NCBI GenBank assembly: GCA_950295325.1
Contig: OX485803.1
Location: 67,161,554 to 67,225,553, forward strand
From: Polytrichum commune
Taxonomy: Eukaryota > Streptophyta > Polytrichopsida > Polytrichales > Polytrichaceae
Reading direction: 5' to 3'
Length of the DNA stretch: 64,000 bases
Position numbers and translations under genes: made by a program. Shown in pieces: positions 1 to 10,533 of this stretch; the first letter of the stretch is position 1, and each line of letters opens with the position of its first letter. The notes under the pieces are model-generated. The model saw nothing but the letters and a program-made list of their open reading frames with translations, did not search any database and was not told the DNA's origin.

Positions 1-516
1 TTTTATCTTGGTAAAAATGGTGCAGCCACCTTAGAGGGCAAACAACCTACTTTTAGCTAGTTGTTTCTTGTATAACATTTCCATCACCCGAATGGAGTGA
101 TACCCTACAGTCTCCTCTCTTATTTGACACAAATCAATTCATTTTGGGGACAAATTTGTCATGTGTTGTTGTCACATTGGTCGTGGTTGTATAAATCTGC
201 ATTCGGTGGACACTTTCCAAATTGATGGATGGGTTTTTAGACCAGTACTTGATTCTTTAAAACCAACTCCCCAATTTTCTTTTTTTAAAAACTTATTTTA
301 TTCTAAGACAAAGTTTGTGAACCTAATAAAAAATGTGCGAAAAGTTATCTATTGTCTTATGGTCTTTTAGGGTTTAAGCGATCACAAAGGCCCTTCCGTT
401 TGTGCTCATTATTGAAACTAAACTTGTGTCCTTATTTTGGGCGCATAGTCAAGTGTCATTGTACCCCGTGTCTTACATGTGTCCATTCTTAACTACAAGC
501 CTCACCATATCATGCC
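1..516. other. Unassigned AT-rich stretch
   Basis: I see no gene or recognisable element here. The short open frame at 161-370 has no domain, ends quickly, and has the base composition of its surroundings, so I treat it as chance. Confidence 0.5.
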
Positions 517-574
517 CCAATCACACCAATCACACCAATCACACCAATCACACCAATCACACCAATCACACCAA
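517..574. repeat. 9-bp tandem repeat, about six units
   Basis: The unit CACACCAAT is repeated head to tail with no visible mismatch. The + strand frame through it reads as repeated Asn-His-Thr, but it lies in a short open frame (402-593) that shows nothing else, so I call it a minisatellite and not a coding repeat. Confidence 0.9.
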
Positions 575-789
575 ACTCTCCATCCGGTTCTAGCCATGAA
601 ATTGCTGGGGATTATGTTTAAGAAATAGATGTTGGCCCACCACTTTTCACACTAATACATATGGAGATGTTGACGGATGCTGCCAAAAATGGCTGGTGTG
701 ATCAACTCCTCAGTTTCTACACCACTCAAATCTAGGTGTTCTACATAAGATAAGTGTTTGATTAGTGTTCAATTAAGCCCATATACCAA

Positions 790-1005
790 TGAACAGGGAG
801 AAATGACTGCTAAGTTACAGATAAACCGATTGATTGGATTTGAGAAATAAGTGGTTCAAAATCAAGACTCCAGGAAATTGGTGGATTAACCTAGAGGAAT
901 TTACAGAATATTCCCCAATGGAAATAAGAAAACTGACAGCTGTCAACACGTATTTGGCTGGACTTGGAAACGCTAGGATCTCGACCGATTATGCCTCGAG
1001 CTGAT
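790..1005 (-). repeat. RA family element, diverged copy
   Basis: The order of blocks (gggagaa, aaccg, tttgagaaataa, gttcaaaatcaagactcc, agaggaattta, ttggacttggaaac, atctcgaccgattatgcc) follows the other RA copies at 12430-12665, 16502-16948 and 63571-63790. It is on the opposite strand to the 63571 copy. Confidence 0.7.
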
Positions 1006-1700
1006 TTTTCACAAAGTTTTTGCCCGTCCACGTCCAAAAACCTTGAATTGAAAGGCAAAAGAAATTGCAACCCGTCCCAAAACTAGTAATTTCTAAACCA
1101 ACCCATCCATGGAAAGGTTAAAGAAAAAACAACCCGTCCCAAAACCGGTTTGAAAATGAAAATACCCGTCCCGCAAGAGGTATAAATAAGTCTCCTACAA
1201 TGTTGGTAAAAAATTAGAAAAGAAAAAAAAACCCGAAAGATGTCGACATGTGACTGGTTGCACTTGGAAACAATAGGATCTTGACAAATCATGCCTTCAA
1301 TGTTGGTTAGTTATCTGTCTTTTGTTGTTGATTCTCATCTTTCCAGTACACCCCATTCTAAATTTTGTGGTCGATAAATTAATGTATGCAAGTGAATCAA
1401 ACACTTCAAGATTGATATTTTGATTGGGTATTAGTGGTTTGATTGCATTATGCTTATATTCACATGTCATATATGACATAATGTAATTGATATTTGTATC
1501 ATTTCTTTTTTTAGAAAAGGTAAAAAAATTATTTTTAGAACCCGTCCAAAGTAAATTTGACACGTCCAAAAACCGGTTCATTTTCTAAGAACCCGTCCAC
1601 TGGAAATGTTTTTTTTTATGTACATGTCCCTGGACATGTTAGGGACCTTGTGAAAAATCACCACTGATTATGCCCCAAAACCTCCCCGGATACTGATCAC
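1006..1700. repeat. ACCCGTCC-motif region with RA fragments
   Basis: ACCCGTCC or a one-base variant recurs at least six times between about 1020 and 1600, often followed by a run of A. Fragments of RA are mixed in: an acttggaaacaataggatcttgac block at about 1260 and a gattatgccccaaaacctcc block ending near 1700, just before the methyltransferase leader. No coding potential is evident. Confidence 0.5.
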
Positions 1701-1980
1701 AAACCCTAATAAATGCTATGGATATTGATGAAGCATCGGGGAAAGAACATGGTGGTCTCACGTGTTCAGTGACTTCAGTCAATCATGGCAACTCCAAGCG
1801 GTCGTCGAATCACCTACTCTGCTTGCTTCATAGCCAGAAATCCCCAACTTGGAAGCAAGCATTGCCACCGGCACCTGTTGTTACAAACCTTCGGCAAACA
1901 AGAAGAAGCAATCGTTCCTCTGATTCCCTGCTGCTGCTGCAGCAATTCATCAAGGATCAGCTGAATTAGAAGATCCGGCG
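1701..1980 (+). promoter_or_regulatory. Probable 5' leader or proximal promoter with an upstream ORF
   Basis: This is the interval between the last RA fragment and the methyltransferase start codon. It contains an 83-codon open frame (1718-1969) that stops 11 bases before the ATG at 1981, in a different frame. The frame is serine-rich with no domain I know. It may be an upstream ORF in the mRNA leader, or chance. The transcription start cannot be placed: I see no convincing TATA box at a suitable distance. Confidence 0.4.
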
Positions 1981-3990
1981 ATGGCGCAAGCTGTGCACCC
2001 GCTGGCAGCCGCAGGGTTTAACGCCGACCAGGGCATCTACGAGACGGCGAGGCCGAGCTTTCCGCCCGCGGCAGTGGAGTTCGTCGTCGCACACGTTGCG
2101 CCCTCGCTCGGTGACTTGGCCACGGCGTCGGAGACCAGTGTGCTGGACCTCGCTGCGGGGACGGGCAAGTGGACGCGTTTGTTGCGCCCGTTCGGAATTG
2201 GCCGGTTGGTGGCCGTGGAGCCGTCGCCGGGGATGCGGAGCGAGTTTGAGCGGCTGTGTCCGGAGATCACCGTGCTCGACGGCTCCGCTACCGCCATTCC
2301 GTTGCCGGATCGGAGCGTGGACGTCATCTTCGTCGCGCAGGTATTGGTCTGAGCTGAATTGCTTTAAGTAGTGCTGTGTGTGCAATTTTCTCTCAATTTC
2401 ACCTACTGTAGGCAACTCTCACGAGTTTTTGGCCTTTCCCTGACACAAAGGCCTCAAGTGCACCGAGTTAGAATACTTACTACTTATCCTTTCCTTCGAG
2501 ATCGCACTTTGCGTTTGTAGCAGGAGGGAATTGTTTTCTCACCTTCTGCATTCGGGGATTGAGAGTCTCAACCCCATTTCTGGCCTTTCTATTTTCGGTG
2601 TTTTGAAGATGTGATGCTCGACGGCTCCGCCCTGGCAATTCCGTTGCTGGATTGGGGGGTGGAGGTGATCTTCGTCGCGCAGGTATTGGTCTGAGCTAAA
2701 ATGCCTCAGCGCTCTGTTTATAATTCGCTGTCAATTTCACCTACCCTAGGCAACTCTCACGAGTTTCAGTGTTCCCGAGATACCAGGCTCAAGAAGAGCC
2801 TCTGGAGTGTGCGCACGGAGCTATAATGTGAGAGCCTTTCTATCTTCGATGTTTTGAATCTATAATAAATTTTGAATGCGATGCTCGACGACTCCGCCAC
2901 GGAAATTTCGTTGCCGGATCTGAGCGTGGACGTGATCGTTGTTGCGCAGGTATTGGTTTTGAGGTGAATGCTTTAGTGCTCTGTTTAAAATTCGCTCTCA
3001 AGTTTACCTACCTTAGCCAATTTTCGCGAGTTTTTGACCATCCCCGAGAGAAAGGTCCCAAGACGAGCCTCTGGGAAGTGCACCGAGCTATAGTACTACC
3101 CATACTTGCGAGATCGCATGTGGAAGAGGGAACTTTCCTCATCTTTGTTGTGCAGGCATTGGTCTGGGCTGATACACTTCTCTGTTAATGTCACCAACCC
3201 CAAACAAACTCTCAGGAGATATACAATACCCCAGGCAAAAATCCCGGAATTTTTTGAGAAAGGTCTTAAGAGGAGCCTCTGGAATGTGCACCGAGCTATA
3301 CAATACCATCCTTACTTGCGAGATATCATTTTTCGTTTCCAGAAGGAACCCTTCTTACCTCCTTCTGCATGTAGGGTTTGGGAATCTCAACCGAACGTAG
3401 AGCATCTCTCGCTCTCTCTCTCCCTCCCTCTGTATCTTCGGTATGATGAAATGGAGGACTGATGCATCAGCTTCTGCGTCATTGATTGGGATATTTAATG
3501 TGGCAACCAGGCATTTCACTGGTTCGCCAATGTGGCATCGTTGACGGAGATGCACAGAGTGTTGAAAAGCGGGGGAACAGTGGTCTTCATTTGGAACCTG
3601 GAAGACAGGGCGACGCCGTGGGTGGCAAGGCTTAGAGAGGCATACGAGAAGCATGAAGCGGGAAGTCCACAGTACAGATTAGGGTTATGGCGTAGACCAT
3701 TCGAGGAGGCAGGGATGGTGGAGACCTTGTCAAGAATGTTTCGACTGCCATACCAGGAGCGCCAATTCAAGCATGTTATGACAAATACATCCAACGGCGT
3801 GTGGCAGCGTGTGCTCAGCAAGAGTTACATCGCAGTCCTCTCACCTGCGCAGAAGGAAGAGCTTAAGAAACAGGTAGATCGGATTCTAGAAGGCGATGAT
3901 GTGCACTGGTACACACGTGATGAGGGCGGAGAAATGGTTCTAGACTATCCTTACAATACCGATGTTGTGTGGTTCCAAAAACTCGAGTGA
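1981..3990 (+). CDS. Class I SAM-dependent methyltransferase, two exons
   Basis: The coding sequence joins 1981-2340 to 3511-3990 and gives 279 residues. The donor is CAG|GTATTGG, the acceptor is CCAG|GCATTT, and the intron is phase 0. Motif I of the Rossmann fold is DLAAGTGKW (residues 56-64). Glu80 is the likely ribose-binding acid, and Asp100 with Ala103 fits the adenine-contact motif. The join creates VAQAFHWF (118-125), a block typical of this Methyltransf_11 family, which strongly supports the splice. The C-terminal part (about 150-279) holds NLEDR, PWV and QYRLGLW blocks seen in plant and fungal homologues often labelled DDB_G0268948-like. There is no signal peptide or membrane segment, so it is probably cytosolic. 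The substrate is unknown. Exon 1 is much richer in G+C than its surroundings. The start at 1981 leaves a short N-terminus before the GFNADQGIYETARPSFP block, as usual in the family. Confidence 0.93.
2274..3400 (+). repeat. Four tandem diverged copies of the exon 1 end plus 5' splice site
   Basis: Copy 1 is the real exon end (gctcgac at 2274, CAG ending at 2340). Copy 2 has gctcgac at 2616 and CAG|GTATTGG with CAG ending at 2682. Copy 3 has gctcgac at 2883 and CAG ending at 2949, again followed by GTATTGG. Copy 4 keeps only about 20 bp of exon and has CAG|GCATTGG, CAG ending at 3155. Spacing is 342, 267 and 206 bp. Intron-side blocks repeat in the same order after each: caactctcacgag, gcctctgg, tgcaccgagctata, cttgcgagat. 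Copies 2 and 3 are open over about 23 codons in the exon 1 frame. Confidence 0.88.
2341..3510 (+). other. Intron of the methyltransferase gene (GT-AG)
   Basis: The intron is 1170 bp. Reading through the donor meets a stop within four codons (GTA TTG GTC TGA). Most of its length is made of repeats of the exon 1 end plus the intron start (see 2274-3400). The bases just before the acceptor are only weakly pyrimidine-rich. A CT-rich tract lies at about 3406-3432. Confidence 0.88.
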
Positions 3991-4269
3991 GGGGCATCTG
4001 TGCTGGGCAGCATGTGGAGACATCTTCTCCAAGGTCAGGTAGGAAATTGCAAACTAGGTCATTGTGATTCTGATGATTATTGGCCATCTATACGTGAAGA
4101 GAAGCTATTGAAATGACATTGGCAGTTCATCGAAAGCATCCACATTAAGTAGCTTGGTTCCAATTGCTGAGCATATATATCTAAAACCCTAATCTATGGA
4201 CAGGCTTGCGGCCTTCTGGCTTCGAGGGGATTATAACTGTTCTCAATAGGTTTGTGAGGAAGAAGAAAT
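3991..4269 (+). other. 3' flank of the methyltransferase gene
   Basis: This probably contains the 3' untranslated region. I see no AATAAA close to the stop codon, so the poly(A) site cannot be placed. Nothing else was recognised. Confidence 0.4.
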
Positions 4270-4570
4270 CGGCCATCAACCTCAGGAACAACATAACTTG
4301 CAATGGATGCATTTTGGGAATGCCATTCAATTCCCTATTTGGCAATGCATTATGTGTCTATACATTGTGCGGAGCACACCCATCTTTGTGTTTGAGCTTG
4401 CTCAAGCAGCTTCAACTGGCAGATATGGGTTTTGTTTGTCCGTAGTGGTCAGGCCAAACTGTTTTGTGAACAATTCTATTCTTGATTGAATACAAGAGGG
4501 CACATTATCAACCGTAATTGATGACAATGTGTCACTTTGCCATTGGTTGTAGCAGACACCCAATAACAAC
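4270..4570 (+). repeat. Diverged direct repeat, copy 1
   Basis: Blocks match the copy at 5735-6035 in the same order: cataacttgca, gcggagcacacccatctt, gtttgagctt, cttcaactgg, gtggtcaggccaa and gacacccaataa. The two copies flank the TH3-like element. Short open frames at 4206-4489 fall here and show no domain. Confidence 0.7.
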
Positions 4571-4763
4571 TATTTAGTGAGGAAAAAGGAATAGGCCAAC
4601 AATCTTAGGAACAATATTGTGGCAATTTTGTATTCATGGAGGCACAATATCATCCATAATTATCACTTTTTGTCCAAGAATTGATTGATTGTGATTGATA
4701 ACCAATGCACGTGGGTAGATGACTCTCCTACTTCCATGGCTTGTCATCCACTCTCCTCTCCTT

Positions 4764-5720
4764 GGGGCCAGTTTACACCATGGACCATGGAAGAGGGCCT
4801 TTTCCAATGGTCCGACTTCATGGTCCAACTTCCATGGTCCGACTTCTTACAAAATCAGTTTTGAAAGCCTTGGGCCCCCACTAGGTGTAAACCGAATGTG
4901 GACCAAGAAGAATGACCATGCACCAAAAAGTGAATGTGCTATTTTTTTTTTAAAGATATGTCCAAAAAGGGCATTTTTGAAGAAAAAAAATCAAGTTTGC
5001 TCATTCTCTTGTCTTCTCTTGGGCTTTACTTGTCTTCACTTCTTGTTAAATGTGTCGAAGATGTGGCTTGCAAATCTTCTCACAACAATTTTTACAAAAA
5101 AACAAAATAAAATATGAGTGATTTAATTTGTACATGTTCAATGTAATTTATATGTGACATGTACCTTGTGTGGTACACTGAGCATTATTTGCAACCCACT
5201 TTACCATGTGTACTCAAATTCTTGAGTTCTAGATGTCCCATATTAATTGATGAAACATGTGGGAGCAAGTTTAAGGGGTAGGGCATGAAAGAAATGGTAT
5301 GTTTCATGGGCTATGATATGATCTAGGCACATAGAGGGCGGACGTGCTTCTCAACATTCATTACATCATATAGATGTTGCAAAATGTGCCTTGTGAGCCT
5401 TACCTAGTGGGAAGAGTTGTATATAGAGTCCCCAAAAATAGATTCATTACAAAAGCATTACAACGGCAATTCTTTGCCATGGGCCCTTGCCTTTTCCTAC
5501 CATACCACCTCTCTTGCCTCTCTCACGGCAAAACCCATTGGACAATGTCAATGTATTAATTAGGCCTTCAAATACATCTTTTGGGGACCTCGACCTCCAT
5601 AGTCACTCTGCCATTTTTTCCTTAGTGTAAACTGAAGCGGTCCCGGGACGAGTTCAACATCCAAGCAACGCTCTTATAGTGCCCTGGGACGACCTCCTAG
5701 TCCATAGTGTAAACCGGCCC
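4764..5720 (+). mobile_element. TH3-like MITE, about 957 bp
   Basis: The left end reads ggggccagtttacaccatgg and the right end ccatagtgtaaaccggccc, a near-perfect inverted pair. A tta follows the right end. The left 3-bp flank is not a clear match. The interior shares the block tgcaccaaaaagtgaatgtg with 47960-48399 and, inverted, with 53001-53570. The open frame at 4719-5117 runs across the end and is not a gene. Confidence 0.7.
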
Positions 5721-5734
5721 TTAGTAATTTGATC

Positions 5735-6035
5735 CATAACTTGCATTGAGAATGTCATTTGATTATTCAACAATGAATTTCATGTCCACACAATATGCGG
5801 AGCACATCCTACCTTTTTGTTTGAGCTTTACTCAACACCTTCAACTGGAAAAATAGGTTTTGTGTTGCACTTTGTGGTTAGGCCAAGCAATTTTGTTGAC
5901 GAGTCTTCTCTTCATTGGACATGATGAGGTGCATTATGAATTGTAATAATTGATGACCTTGTCTTTGGCTTGATCGCACATGTTGTCATGCCACTAGTTA
6001 TAGTTGGCACCCAATACTTACCTTGTCGCTACTAC
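5735..6035 (+). repeat. Diverged direct repeat, copy 2
   Basis: This is the partner of 4270-4570, separated from it by the TH3-like element. Identity is roughly three quarters over the clear blocks. A segmental duplication or two copies of one unnamed repeat would both explain it. Confidence 0.68.
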
Positions 6036-7899
6036 TAGTAAGCGTGGTATTGTAGTACACCCTTTACGATATTTAGTGTCACGTACACTACTTTCAAAGG
6101 GCCTAAACTATATGGCCTAGTGGTTTCAAAGTGTCATGCCCACTAATTGCCAATATGATTTCATTTGTCAACATAAGTGAAAGAATATCTACATTATGAC
6201 ATTTAGAGTAGCACATTGCGATACTTTAGATGAGAGTCTCGTGTTTTGGTTGCAAGGGGAAGATCTGTTCGAATGTACTAATGGCAAGTGTCATGTGTTT
6301 ACATTTTTGTATGCAAGAGGAAGATATTCTTGAGCATACTAATGCTAGGTGTTTAAATTGTATTCAACTTATAGACCATTGTGTAACACGCATACACCTC
6401 AAAACACTATTGAACATACCCATGCCAAGATATTAGTAAGCGCACTTGAATGCCAAGTGTCATGAGGTGACACTTATCGTGAAGTTGTTAATCATCAGTG
6501 TAATCTAGCATGTGCCTCAAAATAGGGCAAGTGACACTATTGTGCATGTGACACTAGACATCATAAACGATGTAGTAAGCATCCAACTTGTTGAGCTGCT
6601 GTAGCATAGAGGTAAGTATTTGGGCACCTACTACAACCCATGGCAGGGCTCCTCGCATCCACTACTAAGTCTAGAGTGGTAATGCTTTTCTAAATGAGTG
6701 GTGAGAATTATTCAACTATAGAGGAGAGTTTCTGAATGGTGTTCTAAGGCATAAATTCTTTGATGAGCAAATTTATTTCTACGCATAATTACAATCCTGT
6801 TGGAAAGTTAAACTATCTTTGAACATTGCAATTATTTTCAATATAAGTAGAAAGTACAACATAAAACTAAGTGTGAATCATGCGTCATTAGTTGAGACCA
6901 TTGTACTGGCCTTTCTTCAAAATCAACCTTGGGTGTATTCAGACAGGGCACATGAAGTTTTGTATAAAGGGAATGTTTATCACATGTTTTTCAAGTTTAT
7001 TGGCTCTGTCTGTAGGACAGAGACTATGCATCAACTTCTTCGTTTCAAGAGCAAATTTCCTAACCACTTTGTGTTCACACTTGGACGTTACTTGTTCTTG
7101 TTATTTTTGATCCACTTTATGTAATGTGGATGTTAACTATAGTTAACTATATATATAAGTGCTCCCTAAAATGCATTGAAAGAACTCTAGTTAACTATAG
7201 TTGTTTCGGCAGTTCTTGATTATTTATTTTATAAATTTTGGGTGATAAATGAGTAGCTTCAATCCTTGACCCGTATTTGAGAAGAAGGTGCACAAAATCC
7301 AAGAAAGGTTTGGTATAATGAATAGCCATGGATTGGCATGAACAAAGTAATCAGCTACAATTGTAGTCTTTCATAGCAAAGGACAAAGCCTCACGGTTCT
7401 ACCGTTTTCTTGTTGTATTCCATCTTAAGGTAGCTAGTATTGTTCCCATGCACATTGGAATCCTCTAGAATTACATCCATGTGGATTCAATCATGTAGCC
7501 AACCCTGCCTAAATGGTATGTGAGCTCTAGCCTTTAGTGTTGGCATGATATCGTTTTTTTTTTTTAAAATAAAAAATAAAAAAATCCCAATCGTGTATTT
7601 GTAATGAGAACATTACTTTTTGTATTGATACAAGTAGGGTATAAGCATATGAGAATATTTTTGTTCTTGACACCATTCGGATGAATACACCATCCATGAC
7701 TCTTCATCCCTAGGTAAAATCATCCTAGTACCAATACGCTATAGAATTGTCATGACCCAAATTGTAACTCGGGTACACAAAGATTCTCTCACATTGTGAT
7801 ACCCACCAAGTATCAATATTTGACAAGTATTATACTTCTGATACCGATTGGGTAAGTTTTTTGGTACCACAATGATTATTGTATATTGATACCATGCAT
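6036..7899. other. Unassigned, with an RB fragment
   Basis: An RB end (tacaccctttacgatatttagtgtcac) lies at about 6055-6085. Near 7130-7200 the words gttaactatagttaacta and tagttaactatag recur as short palindromes. The open frame at 6819-7124 (101 codons) has no domain I recognise. The rest appears empty. Confidence 0.45.
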
Positions 7900-7929
7900 T
7901 CACCTACACACCAGTCCAACATTGGTGAG

Positions 7930-8395
7930 CTCCACACTTGAAAGTTTGTACAACAAAGTAAAATCGAAGCAGCATTTCATTTCTCAAACTCGGAGAGGAC
8001 TCACACCACAATCATTGCGCAATGTTCAAAGAGCTCGTGCATTGCTTGGCACCTTTCATTATTGCATTGGCATTGCTCTTTACTTAACTCCATTACTGCA
8101 ACTCACAGTAACAATAAGGAGTTATGCTTTTTGTTACAAAAAAATGAGAATATGAGAGAGAGAATAATGATGGATAAAAACTCTACGAGCAAGAGAGCAA
8201 GAGAGCATGAGAGCTAGAGGTCACTTGCTTTTTAGTAACCTTCTCCTCGGATGTGCAAAGAACGTTTGATACTTTCAAGGTAACATGCCTTGTTGGCAAC
8301 TATAATTCCAAGATAATATGACTATAGTTCAAAGATAAGATCCTATGACGATGGAGCTAGGTCTATTGACACCGTCAATGATGGTGTCTTTAACA
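7930..8395 (-). mobile_element. Ty1/copia 3' LTR (outer end approximate)
   Basis: On the minus strand the LTR would begin TGTTAAAG at 8395, right after the purine tract. It is followed by low-coding AT-rich sequence with pyrimidine runs (gctctcttgctctcttgctc). The outer end is uncertain: I place it near 7930 because recognisable sequence stops there. No second LTR was found, so the element is a 3' fragment. Confidence 0.55.
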
Positions 8396-8405
8396 CTCCC
8401 CCTAG
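8396..8405 (-). other. Copia polypurine tract
   Basis: The minus strand reads ctagggggag immediately before TGTTA. A G-rich purine tract before a TG start is the standard plus-strand primer site of copia elements. It lies downstream of the pol relic, as expected. Confidence 0.65.
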
Positions 8406-8559
8406 ACACGGTGAGTCTTGTTTTGAACACCACATTACCTTCCCTCGTTAAAAACTTTACCATGATAAAAATCCTCATAATTGAGGTAAAAAATCAAGGT
8501 GAAGGGAAAGAAAGTGGAGGGTCTAAACATGATTGTTCATATGTCAGATAGGAATGAAA

Positions 8560-9300
8560 ACCTCTACATACCTATTCCCTTAACAATTTGTCTATGCCTA
8601 ATGGTTGGTAATGATTTAGTAAATAAGTATGTTAGGTTATCAATGGATCTAATATGTTTCACATTTATATCTAATCATACTAGTTCATGAATGGAGAAGA
8701 ACTTTGGTAAGATGTGTTGGTTTCGGTCTCTTTTGATGTAGCCCACCTTTATCTTAGCAATGCATGTTGCATTTCTTGCAAAAATTACTATTGGAGTTTT
8801 TGGAACATTTGGAAACTCACAAGAACCTTTGATAAAGCCCTCAATCAATCACAACCAAACACATCTACATGAAGCCTCACGCATGGCTATCGTTTTTGAA
8901 CGGTTTGAAGATGTGGCTTCAAGACTTTGTTTTGTTGACTTCCAAGATATTGTTGCTCCTCGTTTGAAGAAACCATCACATGTATGAAAGTTTCCGAGGT
9001 GTGGATCAGAGAGGTAACCCATGTCCATGTATCCTTTGATGTTGTTATCCTCTCCAACTCCATAAAAGAATCCTAGATCCTCCGTTTGAGGTATCGTAAG
9101 ATAGGTTTGACACCAATCCATTGCCATTTTGTTAGCTTAGCACTAAGTCTAACCAATAAATTAACCACAATTGCAATGTCAGGTCTAGTGCAATTTTCAA
9201 ATACATTGATGCACCTATTGTTGCCAAACTCAAAGTCTCGGGCTTCAAACACTCACCCCCCTCACCACATGGTCGAAGCTCATCTTTCGTCAGGTCTGAT
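8560..9300 (-). pseudogene. Ty1/copia pol relic: RT C-terminus and RNase H
   Basis: The minus strand encodes, in several frames, the end of a copia polyprotein. In order from 9300 down: an IGALMYL block of the RT C-terminus, an ILRYL-like block, GEDNNIKGYMDMGYLSDPH and GATISWKSTKQSLEATSSN of RNase H, then IKVGYIKRDR and DNLTYLFTKSLP of the pol C-terminus. The best open piece is 8849-9127. Stops and frame changes show it is dead. The gag, protease and integrase parts are absent. It is followed downstream by a purine tract and an LTR start. Confidence 0.88.
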
Positions 9301-9331
9301 TTCTTACACTCAACCGGTTCATTTGTAACTA

Positions 9332-9546
9332 CATTGTTTTGTCTAATTAGTGTGGTCCACTATAATTTTCATTGTGAAAAAATATTGTGGGTTTTTTTGT
9401 TTGCATATTTGGATGGAAACTCAAGGCAAGGCAACACTGCAAAATCACTAATGTCTACCAAGGCAAGTACTATCAAAATTAACGTGGACCACACTAAATT
9501 CCAACCCACATGAATTTCCCACCCACACTAATTAGACACAACAATG
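9332..9546 (+). mobile_element. M1 MITE (Tc1/mariner-like), 215 bp
   Basis: The ends are CATTGTTTTGTCTAATTAG and its inverse with one mismatch (..CTAATTAGACACAACAATG), continuing as an inverted repeat through GTGTGG. TA flanks both sides (9330-9331 and 9547-9548), and deleting the element plus one TA restores the RA sequence gtaactagttg. TA targets are typical of Stowaway/mariner MITEs. There is no coding capacity. Confidence 0.82.
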
Positions 9547-9678
9547 TAGTTGTCGGTTCTCGCCGTTCATTGACCATTGGAGAATCACCGGTCATTTTAG
9601 AGGACTCTATGGAACATACCCCACTTCAATAAAGAAGCACGTAACATGTAACCAGTTGGGATGGGGCAAACCAACCCG

Positions 9679-10065
9679 TACATTGATTCCTTGGAGGCAA
9701 GGGTTTAGGCATCCAACAAGGAACGAGTGTATGGGTCGGTTCACCCAAATCCAAATTTCATGAGAACATCCGGCGCTTTCAGTAGTGAACTCTCTCCTCA
9801 GAGTGTCCTTCCAGAAGCTGGGGCGAACGAACCCGGAAAGTGGTTCCTTGGAGGCAAGGGTTCGGGCATCCAACAAGGAACGAGTGTATGGGTCGGTTCA
9901 CCCAAATCCAAATTTCATGAAAACATCCGGTGCTTTCAGTAGTGAACTCTCTCCTCAGACTGCCCTTCCGAAAGTTGGGGCGAACGAACCCGTACAGTGA
10001 TTCCTTGGAGGCAAGGGTTTAGACATCCAAGATGGAACGAGTGTATGGGTTGGTTCGCCCAAATC
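9679..10065 (+). repeat. 160-bp tandem repeat, about 2.4 units
   Basis: The block ttccttggaggcaagggtt recurs at about 9688, 9844 and 10000. Between them, ggaacgagtgtatgggtcgg, ttcacccaaatcc, gtagtgaactctctcctcag and ggggcgaacgaaccc repeat in order with few changes. Overlapping open frames (9727-9942, 9785-10000) are a by-product of the repeat. Partial relatives occur at 12850-12990 and 17040-17145, also next to RA sequence. Confidence 0.85.
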
Positions 10066-10140
10066 TAACCGGTTGGACTTGGGAAAACCACTAGGGCTTT
10101 GAACGATGGATGCATGCCCGAAAAGCTTCCCGGACACTGA

Positions 10141-10480
10141 CCCATTGGACTTCTTCCTACGGCCGTTTAGGTCAAACAAAGCTAGCGCTGGGCTCTTGAT
10201 GAATTGCCTTGCACACAAGGCATGGCATGGCATGCAAGAAGCAAGCCCTTGGCTTCTAAGTTAGTGGCCTATTGCATGTACTTCGCACACGCAGGAGTTT
10301 ATCCCCGCCTCCCCTTTCGCCACTCGAGATGTGTCAGGCCGGGCATCACCATCATTACACAATTTTCAATGCCCCGCATATTAATATGGGTAGCCGATCC
10401 CCACCATCACAAAACAAGTGGCCGGCCCCATGGTGTGGGTAGCCAGGCCGCTATGGATTAAGAAGCCGAAAGGGAAGGTG
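10141..10480. other. Unassigned, moderately GC-rich
   Basis: The open frame 10204-10461 (85 codons) has no recognisable domain. The stretch is richer in G+C than most of the window. No repeat partner was seen inside the window. Confidence 0.4.
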
Positions 10481-10481
10481 G

Positions 10482-10521
<40 letters not shown>
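10481..10521. repeat. (AT)n followed by (GT)n microsatellite
   Basis: About ten AT units pass directly into about ten GT units. Confidence 0.95.
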
Positions 10522-10533
10522 TGTGTGTTATTA

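Larger units (their letters stand above)
9305..10140 (+). repeat. RA copy split by two later events
   Basis: RA sequence is found in three pieces: 9305-9331 (acactcaaccggttcatttgtaac), 9549-9665 (gtcggttct...taaccagttggga) and 10066-10140 (accggttggacttgggaaaacc...cccggacactgacc). The first gap is an M1 element, the second a 160-bp tandem repeat. Removing both restores the RA order of blocks. Confidence 0.65.

Noticed and set aside
517-574. CRISPR-like array
   Set aside because: A 9-bp unit with no spacers is a minisatellite. The DNA is eukaryotic.
402-593. Asn-His-Thr repeat protein
   Set aside because: It is the translation of a 9-bp tandem repeat in a 63-codon frame with no other support.
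1966-2415. 149-codon minus-strand frame and other frames opposite methyltransferase exon 1
   Set aside because: They exist because exon 1 is GC-rich with few stops in any frame. The plus-strand frame has the clear SAM-binding motifs and the splice.
7130-7200. Gttaactatag palindromes as an operator or transposon end
   Set aside because: They are short, AT-rich and have no flanking structure or second locus in the window.
9727-10000. Repeated ORFs suggesting a tandem-repeat protein
   Set aside because: The units are 160 bp, which is not a multiple of three, so the frame is not kept between units.
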